DNA of 64,000 bases from Cognataquiflexum aquatile (lineage in GTDB: Bacteria > Bacteroidota > Bacteroidia > Cytophagales > Cyclobacteriaceae), in contig NZ_QMIK01000001.1 in assembly GCF_003316845.1 (NCBI RefSeq), positions 868,001 to 932,000 of the forward strand. Direction: 5' to 3'. The position numbers and the translations under genes are program-made. The first letter of the stretch is position 1; the number at the start of each line of letters is the position of its first letter. This document shows positions 9,583-17,224 of the stretch, piece after piece. The notes below the pieces were generated by a model. It ran no database searches and was not told the DNA's origin. It worked only from the letters and a program-made list of their open reading frames with translations.

Positions 9583-9979
9583 ATATTCATTGACGGTATT
9601 CCTGTTATTGGTAACAGCAACCGTTTTCGCCCAACAGACCGTGGAACAGGTAGCAGAAAAATTGGCACAGGAGCAACTTGATGCCTATAATAAAAGGGAC
9701 ATTGATGCTTTTGTAGCACCTTATGCCGATAATGTAAAAGTGTATAAATTCCCCAATGAGCTGTTATATGAAGGCAAAACGACCATGTACGACACGTATG
9801 GGCGGATGTTTGCACGGACTCCCGACCTGCATTGTCGCTTGGTCAACCGCATCGTCATGGGCAATACCGTGATCGATCAGGAAGAAGTCACCATTTCCAA
9901 AAAAGACCCTCCTATGAATGCCATCGCCATTTATAAAATCATAGACGGAAAAATTGCCGAGGTGTATTTTATCCAATAG
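9575..9979 (+). CDS. Secreted SnoaL/NTF2-like protein
   Basis: This 134-residue protein has a signal peptide (YSLTVFLLLVTATVFAQ) and an NTF2-like fold signature: a helix with YNKRDIDAFVAPYADNVKVY, then strands ending in KIIDGKIAEVYFIQ. SnoaL-like proteins are small cone-shaped binders or isomerases, and the ligand here is unknown. Translation starts with GTG at 9575 inside the previous gene. A GGAGGA Shine-Dalgarno-like sequence lies about 9 bases upstream (9561-9566), which is uncommon in this phylum and supports this start. Confidence 0.83.
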   Translation: MYKYSLTVFLLLVTATVFAQQTVEQVAEKLAQEQLDAYNKRDIDAFVAPYADNVKVYKFPNELLYEGKTTMYDTYGRMFARTPDLHCRLVNRIVMGNTVIDQEEVTISKKDPPMNAIAIYKIIDGKIAEVYFIQ

Positions 9980-10104
9980 ATAGTTTTCAGTGGTCAGTAT
10001 TCAGTTTTCAGTGATCAGTTTTCAGTGAACAGTTACCAGTCGCAGTTACCAGTCGCAGTTACCAGTAGACAGTAGAAGTGAGAAGTCGCAATAGTCAATA
10101 GGCA
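9980..10104. repeat. CAGT-word degenerate repeat tract
   Basis: The stretch after the SnoaL-like gene is built of CAGT-containing words such as TTCAGTGGTCAGTATTCAG and CAGTCGCAGTTACCAG. It is the complementary-strand version of the words at 7005-7090 and 34725-34815. It has no coding potential. Confidence 0.8.
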
Positions 10105-10559
10105 GTTGTAAAGCATATTAAGCCGACCACAATAACAAATGAAAGTATACGGGAAATGCAAAAATTGCAAAACTGAAATCAGTTACTCGACAAGTGCAAA
10201 TACGAGAGTTGAGTTTGCAATACAAATTGGAGAAAAGAAAATTCTGAATTGCAAAAATTGCGGAATGAAAACGGAATTTCACATTGACGAATTATACAAG
10301 AAAGAATCAAAAATAGCTCAAATTGGAGCAGGACTAGTTTTTTTAATTGGAACACCATTAATGTTCTTTTTTGTAAATCCGATATTGATTGGTAGCCGAA
10401 ATCATTATGTGATATATGTTGTCGGCGGATTTCTACTCATTCCTGTTATTGTGTACGGAATAATAAAAAAACAAGACCAGACAAGAGTGAACTCATTCAA
10501 CCGAATTAGACTGAAAGGTAGAATTCATAATATTGGAAGAAAATAATACGTTTTACAAC
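10105..10559. other. Inverted-repeat-bounded segment carrying one small gene (possible cassette)
   Basis: A 16-base sequence at 10105-10120 (GTTGTAAAGCATATTA) matches the reverse complement of 10544-10559 at 14 of 16 positions. The two arms enclose the gene at 10139-10546, whose TAA stop lies inside the right arm. The right arm reads TTTTACAAC, similar to cassette-type recombination sites ending in ACAAC. No integrase or transposase is present in the window. The boundaries are an observation; mobility is inference. Confidence 0.4.
10139..10546 (+). CDS. Small membrane protein with a zinc-ribbon-like N-terminus
   Basis: This 135-residue protein has two CxxC pairs (CKNC near residues 7-10 and CKNC near residues 38-41), which suggest a zinc ribbon. 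Two membrane helices follow (IGAGLVFLIGTPLMFFFV and VIYVVGGFLLIPVIVYGII), then a basic tail. No family was recognised. The DNA looks richer in A and T than neighbouring genes, and the codons differ (many AAA, ATT and AAT). The gene is bounded by imperfect inverted repeats, so recent acquisition is plausible. The start is ATG at 10139. Confidence 0.6.
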   Translation: MKVYGKCKNCKTEISYSTSANTRVEFAIQIGEKKILNCKNCGMKTEFHIDELYKKESKIAQIGAGLVFLIGTPLMFFFVNPILIGSRNHYVIYVVGGFLLIPVIVYGIIKKQDQTRVNSFNRIRLKGRIHNIGRK

Positions 10560-10895
10560 ACCACCTTGGATACAGCGGGAGGTTTAGAGTAAATAAGATA
10601 ATCAGGGAATTTAAGAATTTGGGCGTAGGTAGGAAGAGAAGTGGCCCGAATGCCTCAGTCTCCAAGCTGAATAACGTTGGTAGTTTGCAGTATTCACACA
10701 GAAATACAATGGGCAACAGTCAGTTTCCGGGTGAAGTGGTAAGTTCCAATTAGCAGTTAAGGCTCCTTCATAATTGCTTTCCCAATTCAAGCCGGTAGTC
10801 CTGCGACCGTGGACTCTTTTAACCTTCCAACTTCCCCAACCTTGAAACCTTTTAACCTTTTCTCATCAATCTTCCAATTTTGTAATTTTTCAATT
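10547..10895. other. Intergenic region: partial dyad, then low-complexity tract
   Basis: The first part (10547-10780) is non-repetitive and shows no convincing gene. It contains CTTGGA at 10565-10570 and its complement TCCAAG at 10661-10666. It also contains AACACC/AACGTTGG elements that could form an imperfect hairpin of about 120 bases. The second part (about 10815-10895) is a run of CTTCCAA, CTTTTAACC and CAATTTT words like those in other gaps. The AGE-family gene ends inside the edge of this tract. Confidence 0.45.
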
Positions 10896-12257
10896 TTAAA
10901 ATTTCTCCAATCTTTCAATACACCCCTGCATCGCCCTGAACTGATGGTAATTGGCTTTCCAGATGTGTCCCTTATCTGCGGTTTTGAGTTCGGGCTGCTT
11001 TTCCAATCCTCCTGAATACCAATCTCCGTGCTCATGGTCGATGAGGTAATCCTGATTGTATTGCCACAGCTGCTCAAACTTCCCAAAGTAATCCCGTTCA
11101 TCATTGGGAAAATATTCTGACATCAAAAGCAGGGTATTCATCCCCTCCGACTGTGCCCACCAGTTTTTGGTATCCTTGATAACCCTTGGTTTTTCTTCCC
11201 CCAAGAAATAATAGCCTTCATCAAAAAATCCCGCAAGGTCATTGTCCCAACCATAAAGCAAAGCATGGTCTACCATCTTTTTGGCTTTGGTCAATGTCAC
11301 CTGATCATTTTCCCATCCCAACACATGCGAACTTTCCAAGATCAAATAAGCTGTCTCCACGTCATGTCCGTAGGAAACATGGTCCAAACCTTTGTGCTGC
11401 ATGATGACTTCCTCGGATTGATCCTGAAAAGAGACAGGCGTCCAATCCGGTTGGAAAAAAAGGACGAGAGAACCATTCTCATTGGTAATGGTATCCCTGA
11501 CGAGAAGCAGCATTTCCTCCAGCCTTTCTTTCAATATCGGGTCTTTCCAGACCATATATAATTCCGTAAATGCTTCCAACAAATGGATCGAACTGTTTTG
11601 GTCTTTAAAGCCAAGTTCTGAAGTGGAAGGCGTATCTGCAGGACGCACTACCGGAGTTCCCTCCTGATCCAAATGCTGGAAATATCCCTTATGCACCGGA
11701 TCGTGGCTATGTTGATCCAACCATCTGAAAGCCTTGATCGCCATATCCAAACCTGCAGAATCGCCTGTTGCACCGAAATAGGCTGCCAAAGCATAAATGC
11801 CGAAGCTGTTCCCATAAGCGGTTTTATGAGGGGATTTGTCCAAAAGCGGCTTTCCTGACCGGCTGACCAATTGGTAAAAACCTCCTTTTTCTGAATCCCA
11901 CATTTTGTCCCTCAGAAATTCAAAACCATGCTTAGCGCCGTCTGCGTAATGAGTTTGAGCAGGATACTTTTTGGTGGCTTTGGAATTGGACCAAAGGTGT
12001 CTTGCCTGCGTCACAATCATCTTTTCCTGACTGTCGTCTTTGAGCTGAAAGTCATAAGTGAAATTGCTGAAGTAGCCTCCCGAATCCAAGTCAATCGCTT
12101 TGGGATACCAGGTTTCTAAAAGATTTTCCCGAAGAGAAATCTCCATTTCATCGGCTAAGAGCTTGTATTTATTCTCTTCGATTTCTGATTTTTCGGTTTT
12201 TTGGCAGGAAGCAAGAAAAACAAGGGAAAGAAAAAAGAGGCTGATTTTCAGTTTCAT
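10896..12257 (-). CDS. AGE-family (N-acylglucosamine 2-epimerase/cellobiose 2-epimerase-like) lipoprotein
   Basis: This 453-residue protein starts with a lipoprotein signal (SLFFLSLVFLASCQ, lipobox Cys near residue 18) and continues as an alpha6/alpha6-barrel of the AGE family. Catalytic-type His residues appear in VSYGHDVETAYL, LIDHEHGDWYSG and KGHIWKANYH. The family interconverts the C2 epimers of N-acylglucosamine, cellobiose or mannobiose. Most characterised members are cytoplasmic, so a lipid-anchored form is noteworthy and suggests action on oligosaccharides in the periplasm or at the cell surface. The exact substrate is not known. The start is ATG at 12257. Confidence 0.85.
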   Translation of the reverse strand: MKLKISLFFLSLVFLASCQKTEKSEIEENKYKLLADEMEISLRENLLETWYPKAIDLDSGGYFSNFTYDFQLKDDSQEKMIVTQARHLWSNSKATKKYPAQTHYADGAKHGFEFLRDKMWDSEKGGFYQLVSRSGKPLLDKSPHKTAYGNSFGIYALAAYFGATGDSAGLDMAIKAFRWLDQHSHDPVHKGYFQHLDQEGTPVVRPADTPSTSELGFKDQNSSIHLLEAFTELYMVWKDPILKERLEEMLLLVRDTITNENGSLVLFFQPDWTPVSFQDQSEEVIMQHKGLDHVSYGHDVETAYLILESSHVLGWENDQVTLTKAKKMVDHALLYGWDNDLAGFFDEGYYFLGEEKPRVIKDTKNWWAQSEGMNTLLLMSEYFPNDERDYFGKFEQLWQYNQDYLIDHEHGDWYSGGLEKQPELKTADKGHIWKANYHQFRAMQGCIERLEKF

Positions 12258-12384
12258 AGGTTGGTTGTTTTAGGCAATCTTAAAAATAACACAAAATCTT
12301 TTTTGTTGAATACTTTTTTTGTTCTTAAAACTACTATCTTAAAAACGAAATCAGGTTTAATTGAAAACTCGAAAATCCCAACAC

Positions 12385-14259
12385 ATGAAAAATTTTGCGA
12401 TTCTGCTTTTCCTTTGTTTAGGTTTCCAAAATATGATTTTGGCAAATGACAAAGAACTCAAAACTGAAATCAAAGAAGTAACAGTTTTCCTCAATGGTGC
12501 GCAGGTTTTTGAAACCGGTACGGTCCAACTGTCTGCCGGAGAAACCGTCCTCAAAATTGCAAACCGTTCCCCTTATTTGGATGAAAAAAGCCTTCAGGTC
12601 AAAGCCACGGGAGCATTTACCATCCTCTCCGTCAACCGGAGGCCAAACTTCCTGGAAAACAAAATCATTTCAAAAAATGACAGTCTTCAAGAGGTGTTGT
12701 CAGATGAAAGGCTGAAGCTTGAAAAATTAGCCGCAGAGGCAGATGTCCTTAAGGAAAAGTATTCTGTCCTGAACAACAATAAGAATCTGGGCGGACAGAA
12801 TAACGGGCTCACAATGGCCCAACTCAAACAAGCCGTGGACTTTTTTGAAAAGGAAATGTCAGATATCAAAACCCGGGAAATCCAAAACAGGATGAACACC
12901 TCGGCCACCAAAAACAGGATCGAGCGGCTCGAAAAAACCTTGGATGAATCCCAAAATCAACCCATCACCCCCATCAGTGAGATCTATATCAAGGTGAGTG
13001 CCGAAAGACCGACAACTGCCAGTTTCTCGATTTCCTATCTCGTCGGCAATGCAGGATGGTTTCCAAAATATGACATCCGGGTACAGGATATCACCAAACC
13101 GCTCAATCTTAGCTATAAAGCGGAAGTATGGCAAAACACTGGAAACGATTGGAAGAATGTCAAACTCCGGTTTTCCAACGGTGAACCCAACCGAAGCGGA
13201 ATCATGCCTGAATTACAAAAATGGGAATTGACTTATGCACGCAATACAGTATTCGACCGCATTGCAGCTTTTGTTCCGGTGGGTTCTGTAAGTGGTATTG
13301 TGAGAAGCAGTGAAGACGGACAGCCATTGCCCGGGGTTTCAGTTCTCATCAAGGGTTCTACCATCGGAACTACCACAGACATCAATGGCAGGTATGAACT
13401 GACGATCCCCAACAATTCCAGGCAAATCGTATTTAGTTTTGTAGGAATGACAATTCAGGAAAGGACTATATCCGGCTCAATTATGAATGTCACTTTGGAT
13501 CCTGATTTCAATCAGTTGAGTGAGGTAGTGGTTACAGGATATAAGACTGAAAATAAGAAAACAATAAGAGGGGCTGTTTCTTCAGTTGAAACAAATATCC
13601 ATACCCAACCAGAAGAATCTCAAATAATTGCCACCGTCATCAAAGAAAACCAAACCACTGTCGAGATTGAAGTCGAAAAACCATACAGCATAACATCCAA
13701 CGGAGAAAAGCTTTTGGTCGATTTGAAGAAGTATGATTTGGATGCGATCTACGAGTACTACGCCATTCCCAAGATTGAAAAAGACGCATTTCTGATGGCC
13801 AAAATCACGGATTGGGAGAAATACAGTTTCCTTCAAGGTGAAGCAAACCTATATTTCGAAGAGACCTTTATCGGAAAGTCCATTTTGGAAGCAGGTGGAT
13901 TGCAGGATACTTTGAGTATTTCTTTGGGAAGGGACAAAAGCATCGCCATCAGCAGGGAGAAAGTTGATCAATTCTCTCAGAAAAAAACCGTAGGCACCAA
14001 CATCAATGAATCAAGAGGGTATCGGATCACCATCAAAAACAACAAGTCCCAAAAAATCAACCTGACTGTATTTGATCAGGTGCCGGTATCCATAGTCGGA
14101 GATGTCATTGTCAGCGTTGGGGAGCTTTCTCAGGGAATCAAAGAAGACCAAACCGGGATAATCACCTGGAAATTTGAATTGGCGCCGACCACCCAAAAAC
14201 AAATTGAATTCCGATACGAAGTGAAGTACCCGAAAAAAGAGAGGGTAATTCTGGATTAA
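12385..14259 (+). CDS. MuiA/DUF4139 family protein with inserted SusC-like carboxypeptidase-regulatory domain
   Basis: This 624-residue secreted protein has a signal peptide (FAILLFLCLGFQNMILA) and a DUF4140 N-terminal domain (TEIKEVTVFLNGAQVFETG). A coiled-coil stretch follows at about residues 100-190. The DUF4139 domain (ISYLVGNAGWFPKYDIRVQ) runs to the C-terminus. It is split at about residues 305-400 by a carboxypeptidase-regulatory-like domain (VSGIVRSSEDGQPLPGVSV). That insert ends in LSEVVVTGY, as at the N-terminus of SusC/TonB receptors. The name comes from a mucoidy inhibitor, and the biochemical role is unknown. ATG at 12385 was chosen over an upstream TTG because it begins the signal peptide. 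Confidence 0.88.
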   Translation: MKNFAILLFLCLGFQNMILANDKELKTEIKEVTVFLNGAQVFETGTVQLSAGETVLKIANRSPYLDEKSLQVKATGAFTILSVNRRPNFLENKIISKNDSLQEVLSDERLKLEKLAAEADVLKEKYSVLNNNKNLGGQNNGLTMAQLKQAVDFFEKEMSDIKTREIQNRMNTSATKNRIERLEKTLDESQNQPITPISEIYIKVSAERPTTASFSISYLVGNAGWFPKYDIRVQDITKPLNLSYKAEVWQNTGNDWKNVKLRFSNGEPNRSGIMPELQKWELTYARNTVFDRIAAFVPVGSVSGIVRSSEDGQPLPGVSVLIKGSTIGTTTDINGRYELTIPNNSRQIVFSFVGMTIQERTISGSIMNVTLDPDFNQLSEVVVTGYKTENKKTIRGAVSSVETNIHTQPEESQIIATVIKENQTTVEIEVEKPYSITSNGEKLLVDLKKYDLDAIYEYYAIPKIEKDAFLMAKITDWEKYSFLQGEANLYFEETFIGKSILEAGGLQDTLSISLGRDKSIAISREKVDQFSQKKTVGTNINESRGYRITIKNNKSQKINLTVFDQVPVSIVGDVIVSVGELSQGIKEDQTGIITWKFELAPTTQKQIEFRYEVKYPKKERVILD

Positions 14260-14303
14260 TTTTTTATGAAATCAGGACAAAATCTTGTGGCATTCCGTCA
14301 AGT

Positions 14304-14333
14304 AAAAAGGACAGCTTTTCGGCTGTCCTTTTT
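14304..14333 (+). terminator. Strong intrinsic terminator after the MuiA-like gene
   Basis: A perfect 12-bp stem (14304-14315 with 14322-14333), a 6-base loop and a T run form a strong intrinsic terminator. A longer reading of the next frame from 14266 would cross it, which supports the later ATG at 14359. Confidence 0.9.
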
Positions 14334-14358
14334 GTCAAACCATAAATTGTTTTCCTTG

Positions 14359-14970
14359 ATGAGATACAAGTTTATAGTGGTTACTTTTTTCGTTTTTTTC
14401 ATCCAGATCCCGGAAGGTTTTGCCCAGGTCGGGATGATGGTGGGTACCAATTATTCCAATGTCAGGCATGATGGCCTTCTTGGAAAAACCCAGGGACAAA
14501 TGAGCCTTCATCTTGGTGCCAATATCGAAGTGGTTCCGATCAGAGGAATCCCAAACTTAAGTCTGAGAACAGATTTAATATTGGTCCAAAAAGGCTATAC
14601 CCCAAGACTTGACGGAAGCAGATATCGCGTCAATCTGGATTACGGAAGTTTTGCACCGATGGTCAAATATGCCATCGGAGAAGATTTCTCAATCCATTCC
14701 GGTGTGGAATTCAACAGGCTTATGGATTCAAATGTAGGCGACGAAATTACTTTTAGAAAAAACGAAAAAGCTGTGTTTTTTGGCGTGGATCTGTTCAACT
14801 CCAAGAGACTTTCATTCTATACAAGAGCTTCTTTCGGACTCACTCCTGTCCTTGATTATTATGACATTGACCCGATAGAGGGGATCCAAGGCAGGATTTC
14901 CGACCTATACACCACCACTATTATGCTTGGCATCCAATTAAACATCCACCATGAAAAAATCAGGTTTTAA
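14359..14970 (+). CDS. Outer-membrane beta-barrel protein (PorT/OMP_b-brl-like)
   Basis: The protein is 203 residues, with a signal peptide (FIVVTFFVFFIQIPEGFAQ) followed by alternating hydrophobic strands typical of an eight-stranded barrel (VGMMVGTNYSNVRHDG at the start, TTIMLGIQLNI at the end). ATG at 14359 was preferred to ATG at 14266 because the earlier start would place a terminator hairpin in the coding sequence and bury the signal peptide. It overlaps the following lipoprotein gene by 20 bases, so the two are probably co-expressed. The function is unknown. Confidence 0.8.
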   Translation: MRYKFIVVTFFVFFIQIPEGFAQVGMMVGTNYSNVRHDGLLGKTQGQMSLHLGANIEVVPIRGIPNLSLRTDLILVQKGYTPRLDGSRYRVNLDYGSFAPMVKYAIGEDFSIHSGVEFNRLMDSNVGDEITFRKNEKAVFFGVDLFNSKRLSFYTRASFGLTPVLDYYDIDPIEGIQGRISDLYTTTIMLGIQLNIHHEKIRF

Positions 14971-15520
14971 TTTGAGTGTCGCCTTTGCTTTGGCTTTTCT
15001 TATTTCTTCCTGTGACAGTTTTATTCCTGATCCAATAGATCCAAGGTTACCAGTCTACTCAGAATCCGGAAAAAACCAAGCCGGAGCAATGATCAACAAT
15101 GAACCGTTTACTGACTTCCCGAAATCTGGACTTTTTGGTAAACTCTATTCAGGTTACATCTGGACCCTAGCCGATACTTCTCTTAATATTTCTTTCAATC
15201 TGGTAAATCAAAATAAGGCCAATACTTCATTTACAATTACTTTTTTCTTGGAAAAACTTACTCCGGAAGATTGGAAGGAAATGGAAAAGGATTTTGGTAA
15301 AAAATTCCGGTTTGAAAATCCAAACGTGAAAGGCACAATTACCACAAGTTCAAATAATGGGAATATTGAAAACAAAGCCACCTCAGGTCAGATTACAGTA
15401 AAATATATCCCCGGCGCAAAAGCCTTTGCCGGTACTTTTGGGTTTACGGCTCATGACCCTTCCGGAAAAAAATACGTAGTCCATTTTGGAAGATTCGATT
15501 ATATTTTCGAACCCAATTGA
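14951..15520 (+). CDS. Hypothetical lipoprotein
   Basis: This 189-residue protein has a lipoprotein signal (FALAFLISSCD, Cys near residue 21). The rest is predicted beta-rich, with a Gly/Ser/Asn-rich middle (TITTSSNNGNIENKATSGQ) and a C-terminus YVVHFGRFDYIFEPN. No family was recognised; it resembles small lipocalin-like lipoproteins of the phylum. It overlaps the upstream barrel gene by 20 bases, which suggests they work together at the outer membrane. The stop codon directly abuts that of the convergent GMC oxidoreductase. Confidence 0.7.
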   Translation: MKKSGFNLSVAFALAFLISSCDSFIPDPIDPRLPVYSESGKNQAGAMINNEPFTDFPKSGLFGKLYSGYIWTLADTSLNISFNLVNQNKANTSFTITFFLEKLTPEDWKEMEKDFGKKFRFENPNVKGTITTSSNNGNIENKATSGQITVKYIPGAKAFAGTFGFTAHDPSGKKYVVHFGRFDYIFEPN

Positions 15521-17134
15521 TTAAGGTTTAGGAATTCCCTTATCCAAAATCATATCTGAGGCCTTCTCCCCGATCATGATACAGGCAGCGTTTGTATTGC
15601 CGGAGATGATGGTGGGCATGATGGATGCATCCGCAATCCTAAGTCCGGAAATCCCCCTTACCTTCAGGTTTTCATCCACTACCGCCGTTTCATCCTGACC
15701 CATCTTGCAGGTGCCAACGGGATGGTAGAGCGTTTCCATATTTTTTTTGATATGTAAGATCAGGCTCTTTTCATCAAATTTGTTTGGCAAATAAACCCCT
15801 GACTCACTAAAATCCTTCAAGGGTGAATGTTCCATTACCGCCTTGGCTTTCAACATACCTTTGAGCAAAACATCCAAATCCCTTTTATCCGAAAGAAAAT
15901 TAGGCTGAATCAAAGGTGCTTTCATTGGGTCTGATGATTTCAAACCTATAAACCCACGGCTTTCGGGTCGGATTAGGATCACCATGATACTAAAGCCGCT
16001 TTTGTAGGGGAAGGTCTTATAATCGTAAATGTCCGTACTGTAATCTTCTGCCACTGCAGATACCGCAAGGTGAAACTGCAGGTCAGGCCTGTCCAAATCC
16101 TCTTTTGATGTTAAAAAAGCATTGGCTGTCAAAGGTCCATTTCCTAAAGGCCCTTTTTTGAAAAGCAGGTATTTCAAAAGTGCCTTTCCCATCTGGATAG
16201 GCTTCAAGGTGTGGTTGTCGGTAAGAACCTTTGAAAATGAACTCACTCCCGACCAAACATGGTCAATCAGGTTTTGACCTACACCGGGAAGATGGAGCGT
16301 GGAAGCGATGCCAAATTTGGTGAGGTAATCCTTGTCTCCGATCCCCGACAGCATCAAAATCTGCGGTGACTTTATGGCACCGGCACTTAGGACAACTTCT
16401 TTGGCTGCTCCGATTTGTTCTTTCTCTCCTTTTGCATTGATGACCTCCACGCCTGTCGCTTTTAGATTTTGGATCAGGATTTTGGTGACATTGCAACCTG
16501 TTTTGACCATCAGGTTTTTTCTGTGTAAAACAGGTTTGAGGAAGGCTGTTGCTGTGCTTTGCCTTTGGTTATTTTTGATGTTGAACTGAAGCATAGATGC
16601 CCCAATTTGCTCGGTACCGTTGTATTCTTCATTATGGGGAATGCCTACTTTTTCACAAGCTTCGATAAAACTATGCCCAAGGTCATGCGGCTGTCTTGAG
16701 TAAGCAATATTTAACGGACCATTTTTCCCATAATATTCCCCGGTAAAATCTTCGTTATGTTCCGATTTTTTGAAGTAGGGCAACACATCCTGATAAGCCC
16801 ATCCTTTATTTCCCAAGGCTTCCCATTCATCAAAATCAAGTCTGTTTCCCCTGACATAAGCCATCGCATTGGTGCTGCTGCTTCCTCCGAGTACTTTTCC
16901 CCTAGGCACAAAAAGTCTCTTTCCATCCACATGGTCCTGTGGTTCTGTCCAAAAAGCCCAATCCACTTCTGACCGGTGCAGTTTGGTATATCCACCGGGA
17001 ATATGAATCTCGGGCTTGGTGTCCTTTTTTCCTGCCTCAATGAGCAGAACCGTGTTTTTTGGGTCTTCAGATAGCCTGTTGGCCAAAACACATCCTGCCG
17101 AACCTGCGCCGATAATGATATAGTCGAATAGCAT
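15521..17134 (-). CDS. GMC family oxidoreductase (choline dehydrogenase-like)
   Basis: This 537-residue flavoprotein has the N-terminal FAD-binding motif (DYIIIGAGSAGCVLANRLSE), the GMC signature region (GKVLGGSSSTNAMAYVRG), and the C-terminal segment YHPVGTCKMG, which carries the catalytic His, followed by GNTNAACIMIGEKASD. The family oxidises alcohols such as choline, glucose or polyethylene glycol with FAD as cofactor. Length and motifs match the choline dehydrogenase/alcohol dehydrogenase branch. No betaine aldehyde dehydrogenase is adjacent, so the substrate is open. An upstream terminator separates it from the acyl-CoA ligase gene. Confidence 0.92.
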   Translation of the reverse strand: MLFDYIIIGAGSAGCVLANRLSEDPKNTVLLIEAGKKDTKPEIHIPGGYTKLHRSEVDWAFWTEPQDHVDGKRLFVPRGKVLGGSSSTNAMAYVRGNRLDFDEWEALGNKGWAYQDVLPYFKKSEHNEDFTGEYYGKNGPLNIAYSRQPHDLGHSFIEACEKVGIPHNEEYNGTEQIGASMLQFNIKNNQRQSTATAFLKPVLHRKNLMVKTGCNVTKILIQNLKATGVEVINAKGEKEQIGAAKEVVLSAGAIKSPQILMLSGIGDKDYLTKFGIASTLHLPGVGQNLIDHVWSGVSSFSKVLTDNHTLKPIQMGKALLKYLLFKKGPLGNGPLTANAFLTSKEDLDRPDLQFHLAVSAVAEDYSTDIYDYKTFPYKSGFSIMVILIRPESRGFIGLKSSDPMKAPLIQPNFLSDKRDLDVLLKGMLKAKAVMEHSPLKDFSESGVYLPNKFDEKSLILHIKKNMETLYHPVGTCKMGQDETAVVDENLKVRGISGLRIADASIMPTIISGNTNAACIMIGEKASDMILDKGIPKP

Positions 17135-17167
17135 TTGGGTAAAATTTGGGTTTATTGGATTAAAATG

Positions 17168-17206
17168 AAAAAGGATGCGAACTCCTCAAAGCACCGCATC
17201 CTTTTT
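17168..17206 (-). terminator. Intrinsic terminator of the acyl-CoA ligase gene
   Basis: A 12-bp stem (17168-17179 with 17195-17206) with a 15-base loop is followed on the minus strand by a T-rich run. It lies between the acyl-CoA ligase stop and the GMC oxidoreductase start. Confidence 0.85.
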
Positions 17207-17224
17207 GTTCTTCGGATTTACATA

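Noticed and set aside
10525-10716. 63-codon minus-strand frame after the zinc-ribbon gene
   Set aside because: It overlaps the end of a better-supported gene and lies across the candidate recombination-site dyad. No signature was seen.
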